DNA of 10,245 bases. It comes from Lachnospiraceae bacterium. GTDB lineage: Bacteria; Bacillota; Clostridia; Lachnospirales; Lachnospiraceae. The position numbers were made by a program, and so were the translations under genes. The notes under the pieces were generated by a model. The model did no database searches. It saw nothing but the letters and a program-made list of their open reading frames with translations, and was not told where the DNA came from. The DNA lies in the NCBI GenBank assembly GCA_003488965.1, contig DNJW01000323.1, forward strand, positions 1 through 10,245. The letters run 5' to 3'. Of the stretch, positions 5,493 through 10,245 are shown piece by piece (position 1 is the first letter of the stretch; the number at the start of each line of letters is the position of its first letter).

Positions 5493-6398
5493 TCTATCTA
5501 AGATTTCCCCGATATCTCCGTTAATGCAGATGGATTTTCTTCTGATTTCATCAGGCGCATAGGCTTCGCCATAGTTAAGACAGGCATAGGCTGCATTCTT
5601 CCATTTATATGTCATATTCCAGAAACTGTATTTTATTATGCCTAGCGTATTGCTTCCGACTGCCGTTTCCAGAAACAAGATTTTCCTATCCTGGTGTCTG
5701 CGCAGAAAGTCCGCATAGCGCTCCGAAGCAAGGTGCCATCCTTCATCTTCCACAAAAGTATCATCTGCCCGGAGATTCATACTCATGGGCTTACCGCATT
5801 TCGGACAGTAGGGGACAAGTTCCGAGGGAACCTCCATCTTCGGCATTATCCCTTCAGGCAAAGCCAATATCCCGTTCCCGTCAATCACATACCCTTGAGA
5901 CTCTACCATCTTGCGAACCATATCCCCATTTTCATAAACAGCCTGATGACATGGTCCGCTGCACTGAATCAAGCCGTAATCGCCTTGTGTGTAAAATAAC
6001 CGCTGTTTATCAAAACCGGCTTTCTGAAAACAGTGATCCACATTGGTAGTCAATACAAAGTAATCCTTATCCTGAACCAGCTCATACAATTTGTTATAAA
6101 CCGGTTTCGGCGCATCCGTGTACCGGTTTATATAAATATACCGGCTCCAATATGCCCAATGCTCCTCCAGAGTATCATATGGATAAAAACCTCCGGAATA
6201 CATATCCTTAAAATGATACTTTTGGGCAAAATCCCGGAAATACTTCTCGAAACGCTCCCCGGTATAAGTAAAACCGGCAGAAGTTGAAAGCCCCGCTCCT
6301 GCTCCGATAATTACAGCTTCTGCAAAGTCCAATGCCCCGCGCAGCTTATCTGCACCATCCAGTGTATCACTTGATTTAGAATTTTTCCAGCCAAACAT
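5487..6398 (-). CDS. Class M-like sirtuin (SirTM family), probable protein ADP-ribosyltransferase
   Basis: This is a 303-residue NAD+-binding protein of the SIR2 fold. The NAD loop reads GAGAGLSTSAGFTYTGERF (32-50) instead of the usual deacetylase GIPDFR pattern. TTNVDHCFQKAGF follows at 117-129. The catalytic region reads LFYTQGDYG (134-142): the position of the deacetylase His is Gln138. A zinc ribbon is formed by C146/C150 and C188/C191. These traits match the SirTM class, known in staphylococci and streptococci to ADP-ribosylate a lipoylated GcvH-like carrier protein in redox defence. The usual partners (macrodomain hydrolase, GcvH-L, LplA2) are not in this window. A GTG extension to 6440 is possible, but the ATG at 6398 has AGGTG eight bases upstream. 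It has its own promoter with twin dyads and a long leader. Confidence 0.85.
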   Translation of the reverse strand: MFGWKNSKSSDTLDGADKLRGALDFAEAVIIGAGAGLSTSAGFTYTGERFEKYFRDFAQKYHFKDMYSGGFYPYDTLEEHWAYWSRYIYINRYTDAPKPVYNKLYELVQDKDYFVLTTNVDHCFQKAGFDKQRLFYTQGDYGLIQCSGPCHQAVYENGDMVRKMVESQGYVIDGNGILALPEGIMPKMEVPSELVPYCPKCGKPMSMNLRADDTFVEDEGWHLASERYADFLRRHQDRKILFLETAVGSNTLGIIKYSFWNMTYKWKNAAYACLNYGEAYAPDEIRRKSICINGDIGEILDRL

Positions 6399-6461
6399 TA
6401 CATCCACACCTTTCTTCTTTTCATTTTCGTTACTGTTCACACGTTTTCTCTTATCCTCGTT

Positions 6462-6530
6462 TTACTGTCCCGAACCGGCATACTTCCATGCAGTTGCCGC
6501 AATAGGGGCGGTTTTCTTGTCTAATTTCAA
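6462..6530 (-). CDS. Putative small ORF in the sirtuin leader
   Basis: TTG at 6530 has GGAGGG with a six-base gap, one of the best ribosome binding sites in the window, and opens a 22-codon ORF ending KTAPIAATAWKYAGSGQ. A second frame over the same bases, without a usable start codon, reads PYCGNCMEVCRFGTVKRG and ends at 6452-6450. The ORF lies between the sirtuin promoter and its start. It could be a regulatory leader peptide, a small protein, or chance reading of a structured RNA. I do not recognise a characterised family. Confidence 0.35.
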   Translation of the reverse strand: MKLDKKTAPIAATAWKYAGSGQ

Positions 6531-6555
6531 ACGGAACCCTCCGGACCCGTCCTAT

Positions 6556-6580
6556 TATTGTAACATTTCTATTTACAATA
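6556..6580. promoter_or_regulatory. Dyad 1 at the sirtuin transcription start
   Basis: TATTGTAA-N9-TTACAATA is a perfect 8-bp-arm dyad covering the expected transcription start. The same TGTAA-N9-TTACA architecture recurs at 6598-6618. It is probably a repressor site; the regulator is not known. Confidence 0.55.
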
Positions 6581-6609
6581 AAGATACACTATATTTAATG
6601 TAATGTCAA
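6581..6609 (-). promoter_or_regulatory. Sirtuin gene promoter
   Basis: On the - strand, a perfect TTGACA (6609-6604), a 17-base spacer and TATCTT (6586-6581) make a strong vegetative promoter. It predicts a start near 6574 and a leader of about 175 bases before the ATG at 6398. Confidence 0.7.
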
Positions 6610-6618
6610 TAGTTACAT
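6598..6618. promoter_or_regulatory. Dyad 2 over the sirtuin -35 box
   Basis: ATGTAA-N9-TTACAT spans the -35 hexamer. Its arm sequence and nine-base spacing equal those of dyad 1, and the centres are 40 bp apart, close to four helical turns, so two dimers would lie on the same DNA face. Confidence 0.55.
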
Positions 6619-6622
6619 CAAA

Positions 6623-6662
6623 ATTCAAAAAACAGTCTGTCATTCTATAGACAGACTGTTTT
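6623..6662 (-). terminator. Rho-independent terminator after ydcF-like gene
   Basis: In the - strand RNA, AAAACAGUCUGUC pairs perfectly with GACAGACUGUUUU (13 bp, 8-base loop), followed by further U residues. It begins 11 bases after the stop codon at 6674. It separates the ydcF-like transcript from the sirtuin transcript. Confidence 0.85.
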
Positions 6663-6673
6663 ACCGCTATCCT

Positions 6674-7696
6674 TTAGGCCATTATGCTGACTGCCGCCAC
6701 AATACATGCCACTATACCGATTACGGCGATATGCCGTTTCCGTGTCAAGCTCAGATATCCGGCAAATTCACGGATGAAAGCATTTAATGTAAAATACCAT
6801 TTGGTTTTTGCTCCAAAACCTATGCATTTTATTTCCTGCTGTTTTGCCAGCACCAGCGCCCGGAATACATGATAAGCAGTAGTAACAATAATAATTTTGG
6901 GTTTTTCCTTATCCATCAGCTCCTTCGAAAACAATAGATTTTCTTCCGTTGATACAGATTTTCTTTCCAGAATTATTTTTTCCGTATCCACTCCCTTGTC
7001 CTTTGCATAAGCCGCCATGGCCTCACTCTCAGGAATCTCTTCTCCAGGACCCTGTCCTCCGGACATAATCAGCACTGCCTTCGGATTATAATGCATCAAT
7101 TCTATTCCCTTTTCAATTCTAGCTGCGAGCAAAGGCGTCACCTTCTTTCCGGCAATCCCTGACCCCAGCACAATAATATAGTCAGCATTTCTGCTTCTTT
7201 TGAAATGAATAAGATTAAGAACCGCAGAAAGAGAATATACCGCCATCAAAGAAAGTATATATATTGCCGAAAAACTGATTATAATATAAAGCGCTGTACT
7301 TAATTTATTTTTCCCTAAGCTCCCTGCTGCCGGCCATACCGCCAAATAGACAAACAGCAGGACAGAAAAAAGCATGGACAGCAGATTTGACATTTTCAAT
7401 CCCTCATGCCTGATAACTTTTATTCCCTCTACGAAGAACATCACAATTAAAACAGCCGGAAATACAATAATACAGCCCATTGCCAAGATAAACAGAAGAA
7501 TCAGCATTCCGATTATCCCGTCATGGGATGCCAGCCATTCCGAATACTGGTATAATGTACAGAACAGGAACACAACCATCCATACCATCGTCCAGAAAAA
7601 TGCAATCCCGCTCCATAATGTTCTTGGCTCATATAACATGATTCCTATAAATATACCAAATAGGATAAGAAATATATATAAAGAAATTTGCCACAT
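6674..7696 (-). CDS. Membrane-anchored YdcF-like (DUF218) protein
   Basis: This is a 340-residue protein with about five N-terminal membrane segments (residues 1-165) and a C-terminal DUF218/YdcF domain of about 150 residues. The domain is recognisable by ADYIIVLGSGIAGKKVTPLLAARI, then VLIMSGGQGPGEE (about 213-225), ESEAMAAYA, an S-T-x-E-N pattern, and IIVTTAYHVFRAL (about 278-290). A last hydrophobic segment closes the protein. Relatives include SanA and ElyC, linked to cell-envelope maintenance, but the activity is not established. A longer frame from 7744 has no ribosome binding site. I choose the ATG at 7696, which has AAGGAAG about six bases upstream. It follows the PHP gene by 100 bases and may be cotranscribed; a strong terminator follows. 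Confidence 0.85.
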   Translation of the reverse strand: MWQISLYIFLILFGIFIGIMLYEPRTLWSGIAFFWTMVWMVVFLFCTLYQYSEWLASHDGIIGMLILLFILAMGCIIVFPAVLIVMFFVEGIKVIRHEGLKMSNLLSMLFSVLLFVYLAVWPAAGSLGKNKLSTALYIIISFSAIYILSLMAVYSLSAVLNLIHFKRSRNADYIIVLGSGIAGKKVTPLLAARIEKGIELMHYNPKAVLIMSGGQGPGEEIPESEAMAAYAKDKGVDTEKIILERKSVSTEENLLFSKELMDKEKPKIIIVTTAYHVFRALVLAKQQEIKCIGFGAKTKWYFTLNAFIREFAGYLSLTRKRHIAVIGIVACIVAAVSIMA

Positions 7697-7796
7697 GCTT
7701 TTCTTCCTTTCCTGCCAGCCGGCTGCAATTTTCAAAAAATTCATATTTTAGCGTTATTTTCATTTATTCCATACTCAAATATGATGGTTCGGTCTC

Positions 7797-8639
7797 TTAT
7801 AACTTATGATATATCGGCTGCATTTTGTCATAGGTGCAGAAATAACGGAATCCTAAACTTTCCAGCAGCTGTTTCCCCTCATCAATGTATGCCCCCAAAT
7901 GCTCCGGCTTATGGCTGTCGCTCCCTATCGTAATAATTTCACCGCCCAGGCTCTGGTAAAGCTTTAGTATATCCACAGAAGGAGTGGTATCCTGCAGTCC
8001 GTATCTGTGATAAGAGGTATTCAGTTCCAGCCCTTTCCCGCTGCCTATTACAGCTTTTAATATTTCGGAAACCATCGGCTCTATTTTTTGAAACGGATAA
8101 GTTCCGTTCAAATCATAACGGACTATCAGGTCCATATGACCGAGCACACTGTAATTCCGGTATTCTTTTACAAGCCGGAACATTTCCTCGTAATAGCGCT
8201 CGTTATACTCCTTCTGGCTTCTCCCCTCTTGAAAATCCTGGGTCCAGAATTCCTTGTCCTCCACCTGATGCACCGACAAAATAATAAAATCAAACGGATA
8301 TCTGGCAAATAAGGCTTCGTACTGCGGTACCGTGTGCATTTGCATGCCAAACTCCAAGCCCATTTTGATATGAATCTGCGCACCGTATCTTGACTGCAGC
8401 TTTCTTATTCTTGAGACATAAGCAGGATAATCCACATTTGCAAGAGGCTCATTTCCCCGATATTTGATGGACCGGGAAACGTCCCAGTCTTCTTTAATGC
8501 CATAGTCCACATGATCCGTAAAACAGATTTCATCCATCCGCATCGCTATGGCATCCTTTATTACCTGTTCCATGGGATATACAGAATCATCGCTGAACTC
8601 CGTATGTACATGATAGTCAGCAAACATGGCCGTTTCCAT
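7797..8639 (-). CDS. PHP-family phosphatase, histidinol-phosphatase (HisJ/HisK) type
   Basis: This 280-residue cytosolic metal-dependent phosphatase is close to the usual HisJ length. The metal-binding residues of the PHP domain are all visible: DYHVHTEFSDDS (8-19, His10 and His12), FTDHVD (40-45, His43), GLEFG (94-98, Glu96), ILSVHQ (120-125, His124), GHMDL (167-171, His168) and GSDSHKPEHLG (239-249, Asp241, His243). The family removes phosphate from L-histidinol phosphate in histidine synthesis, but no other his gene is present, so another sugar- or amino-alcohol-phosphate substrate is possible. AAGGAG lies only two bases before the ATG at 8639; the second Met (residue 5) is an alternative start with a longer gap. 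A candidate promoter lies at 8719-8747. Confidence 0.88.
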   Translation of the reverse strand: METAMFADYHVHTEFSDDSVYPMEQVIKDAIAMRMDEICFTDHVDYGIKEDWDVSRSIKYRGNEPLANVDYPAYVSRIRKLQSRYGAQIHIKMGLEFGMQMHTVPQYEALFARYPFDFIILSVHQVEDKEFWTQDFQEGRSQKEYNERYYEEMFRLVKEYRNYSVLGHMDLIVRYDLNGTYPFQKIEPMVSEILKAVIGSGKGLELNTSYHRYGLQDTTPSVDILKLYQSLGGEIITIGSDSHKPEHLGAYIDEGKQLLESLGFRYFCTYDKMQPIYHKL

Positions 8640-8718
8640 TTCTCCTTTCTTTCATGATAATATAATAATACCATATTATTCTCTTTGTTTCTTCTGGAAT
8701 CTTGCACAATTTTATAAC

Positions 8719-8747
8719 AATATTCCTTTATCGGGTTCGGGTATCAA
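8719..8747 (-). promoter_or_regulatory. Possible promoter of the PHP phosphatase gene
   Basis: On the - strand, TTGATA (8747-8742), a 17-base spacer and AATATT (8724-8719) read toward 8639 (5/6 and 4/6 matches). It lies in the 141-base gap after the unknown gene ending at 8781. I see no convincing terminator in that gap, so read-through is also possible. Confidence 0.35.
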
Positions 8748-8780
8748 AAGCCCTACAGAAATTGACGAATCTTCTCCGTT

Positions 8781-9677
8781 TCATATGCCGGCCTCTTCCT
8801 CTCCTATTTGCATACCTTTCACCCCTTCTATTTTCATATACCCTTCTTTTCTGTTCCATTCAATAATAGCGTTGCGCATTTCATCGGTCCATCCCGGCTG
8901 AAATCTTAAAGGCAACAGTTCTGCCAAATGCTCCACATTACCTCTATTCTCTATTTTTTTATATCTCCATCCCCAGAACAAGGTACCGATTATCTCTTTT
9001 TCTCCTTCAATGCTTTCATACAGCACCGCCACTTGGAATTCCTGCCCTCCATCATGTATCGGCAGCCTTTCATTGCAGACTGTACAAGGCGTATCCGACA
9101 TTCTTGCCATTCCCCACCTTTCATTTTTCTGCGCCGAAAAAACAACATCCGGCAATGCGTTTTCCTCGGAAAACATATGCTGTTCTATATATTCCTTCTT
9201 TTGCTCTTCTGTCTTACCGCGCAAATCAAAAAAGCCGTATTTCAACAGTTCATCCTCCGACATTCCCATAAGAGCTTCCGTCTTTTTCTCCTGGCTGCTC
9301 ATAGCGTCATTTACAGATGTGCGTTTTTCTGTGTACCTGAAATCTATATTACCGCAGTCTTTTCTTATCTGGTCAATGGTCCAATCCAGCTCGTTTACCT
9401 CTTCTGGTACCCCTCCTTCTGTAAAAACACTAGTCTCGTTCATCTTCCATGGATAATATTTTTTTTCCTCTGTTTCCTTCTTTCCGTAAAACGTATCCCT
9501 TACCAGCTGGACAAAGGTAATCCTGCTACCATTGCTTCCAAAACTATCACTTCCTTTAAAATAGGCAATCAGCCGAGCCCCTAAATATTTGTCAAACCCT
9601 CTCCCGTTCCGGCTATAAGCCTCATATCTAAGAACTGCCATTTCCCCTGCTTCTGTTGTAAAAATCTGTTTTCCCAT
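8781..9677 (-). CDS. Protein of unknown function, second gene of a two-gene unit
   Basis: This is a 298-residue soluble-looking protein with no signal peptide or membrane segment. I do not recognise its family. Distinct blocks are SRITFVQLVRDTF (51-63), ELDWTIDQI (96-104), MARMSDTPCTVCNERLP (190-206, a CxxC pair), EFQVAVLY (213-220) and IGTLFWGWRYK (230-240). The middle (120-170) is charged and helical. The FVQ ... W-IDQ ... DTP ... WGW order recalls, from memory only, a C-terminal domain seen in proteins near extracellular contractile injection systems; that link is unproven. The frame is open to 9737, but the ATG at 9677 has AAAGGAG eight bases upstream and clears the upstream gene by 23 bases. 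It is almost certainly cotranscribed with that gene. Confidence 0.75.
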   Translation of the reverse strand: MGKQIFTTEAGEMAVLRYEAYSRNGRGFDKYLGARLIAYFKGSDSFGSNGSRITFVQLVRDTFYGKKETEEKKYYPWKMNETSVFTEGGVPEEVNELDWTIDQIRKDCGNIDFRYTEKRTSVNDAMSSQEKKTEALMGMSEDELLKYGFFDLRGKTEEQKKEYIEQHMFSEENALPDVVFSAQKNERWGMARMSDTPCTVCNERLPIHDGGQEFQVAVLYESIEGEKEIIGTLFWGWRYKKIENRGNVEHLAELLPLRFQPGWTDEMRNAIIEWNRKEGYMKIEGVKGMQIGEEEAGI

Positions 9678-9700
9678 CTGCTTTACTCCTTTTCTTCCGT

Positions 9701-10189
9701 TTATTTCTTCTCCCAGACTATTGTATTTCCAATACAAAATCCTAAATATTCATGCAGAGCCTCAATGACTCCCCGCATCCGTTCCAAGTACCCATTAACG
9801 CCCTCCACAGCGTCAGCGCCCAGCCGGTATTCCGCCAGACATTTTGCTTCTCCCGCCAAAACTTGCAGAAATACGCTTACAGGTCCGCAAAACTCTGCAT
9901 CCTTTTTCCCGTTTTCCGCCAGTTCTTTGCTCCTTTTCTCAAATCTGCTTCCCATATCCGCAAAGATTTTGCCGTTAATCTGCATCGTTTCCTCCACATC
10001 CGCCCGCCGGCCGCTATCCAGATATTCCCATGCATGGCCAAATTCTGCTTCCAGCTGTATGACTTTGCTGTATACGGCACACAGTTCCAAACCGACCGCT
10101 CCCAGCAAAACAGCCGTCTCATTCTGCCCGCATTCACGCATAGGCACTAAAGAAACCTGCTTCAATGCTTCTTGTAACTGCTCTCTCAT
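9701..10189 (-). CDS. Small helical protein of unknown function, first gene of a two-gene unit
   Basis: This is a 162-residue protein, predicted mostly alpha-helical and without membrane segments or a signal peptide. It is rich in Glu, Leu and Ala, with stretches such as VYSKVIQLEAEFGHAWEYL and GSRFEKRSKELAENGKKD that suggest amphipathic or coiled-coil helices. Four Cys residues are scattered with no zinc-finger spacing. The start at 10189 is well supported by AAGGAG five bases upstream. The gene ends 23 bases before the next start, so the two products are probably made together and may interact, for example as a chaperone or partner with its client. No known family is recognised. Confidence 0.72.
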   Translation of the reverse strand: MREQLQEALKQVSLVPMRECGQNETAVLLGAVGLELCAVYSKVIQLEAEFGHAWEYLDSGRRADVEETMQINGKIFADMGSRFEKRSKELAENGKKDAEFCGPVSVFLQVLAGEAKCLAEYRLGADAVEGVNGYLERMRGVIEALHEYLGFCIGNTIVWEKK

Positions 10190-10219
10190 AACCGCTCCTT
10201 TCCATCTATTATTTATTAG

Positions 10220-10243
10220 GTAATTGCGAAACCGATAAACTTG
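10220..10243 (+). repeat. Short dispersed repeat, copy 2
   Basis: This sequence matches 141-164 at 20 of 24 positions in the same strand orientation and is cut off by the window end. It lies about 30 bases upstream of the gene starting at 10189. Relative to that gene it is inverted compared with how copy 1 faces the AraC-type gene. Confidence 0.4.
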
Positions 10244-10245
10244 CT

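Noticed and set aside
6399..6440. GTG start at 6440 for the sirtuin
   Set aside because: The nearest AGGA is too far upstream. The ATG at 6398 has AGGTG at good spacing and the protein then starts like its relatives.
7697..7744. Start of the YdcF-like gene at 7744
   Set aside because: No ribosome binding site precedes it; AAGGAAG precedes the ATG at 7696.
8928..9584. Long + strand open frame opposite the unknown gene
   Set aside because: It is antisense to a gene with a strong ribosome binding site, is rich in Phe/Ser/Leu/Ile as expected from the reverse strand, and shows no domain.

Overview
The window looks like chromosomal DNA from a Lachnospiraceae-type gut Firmicute (Clostridia). The evidence is moderate-to-low GC, strong AGGAG-type ribosome binding sites, GTG starts, and families common in that group (class M-like sirtuin, MFS_3 efflux pumps, YdcF, HisJ-type PHP phosphatase). 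No phage, transposase, rRNA, tRNA or CRISPR gene is visible. Genus is inference only.

Layout. On the + strand there is one gene, an AraC-family regulator (234-1073). Everything else reads on the - strand. From right to left: two genes of unknown function in a tight pair (10189-9701 and 9677-8781); a PHP-family histidinol-phosphatase-like gene (8639-7797); a membrane-anchored YdcF/DUF218 protein (7696-6674) with a clear terminator; a macrodomain-type sirtuin (6398-5487) behind its own strong promoter; an MFS drug-efflux gene (5280-3994) behind a highly structured 200-nt leader; a TetR regulator (3812-3159) with an operator-studded promoter; a second MFS efflux gene (2977-1727); and a small P-loop (deoxy)nucleotide-kinase-like gene (1619-1113).

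How they may work together. The two MFS pumps flank a TetR repressor. The TetR promoter carries two related dyads, one in the -35/-10 spacer and one just after the -10 box, as expected for autorepression, and the downstream MFS gene is probably read from the same promoter. The upstream MFS gene looks controlled differently. Its leader holds short reading frames with good ribosome binding sites, one containing an Arg-Leu-Lys motif of the type known to stall ribosomes with macrolides. It also holds four RNA stems that compete with each other or mask the pump's ribosome binding site. That is the architecture of drug-induced translational attenuation.

Other non-coding structure: the sirtuin promoter is bracketed by two identical-geometry dyads (TGTAA-N9-TTACA, centres 40 bp apart), followed by a long leader with a small ORF. 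A near-complete ~105-bp palindrome (MITE-like) sits between the first pump and tetR. Four 13-bp tandem repeats lie between tetR and the second pump. A short dispersed repeat occurs near both ends of the window.

The best candidates for something undescribed are the attenuator leader (5281-5460), the twin-operator sirtuin promoter with its small-ORF leader (6399-6618), and the unknown gene pair at the right end.
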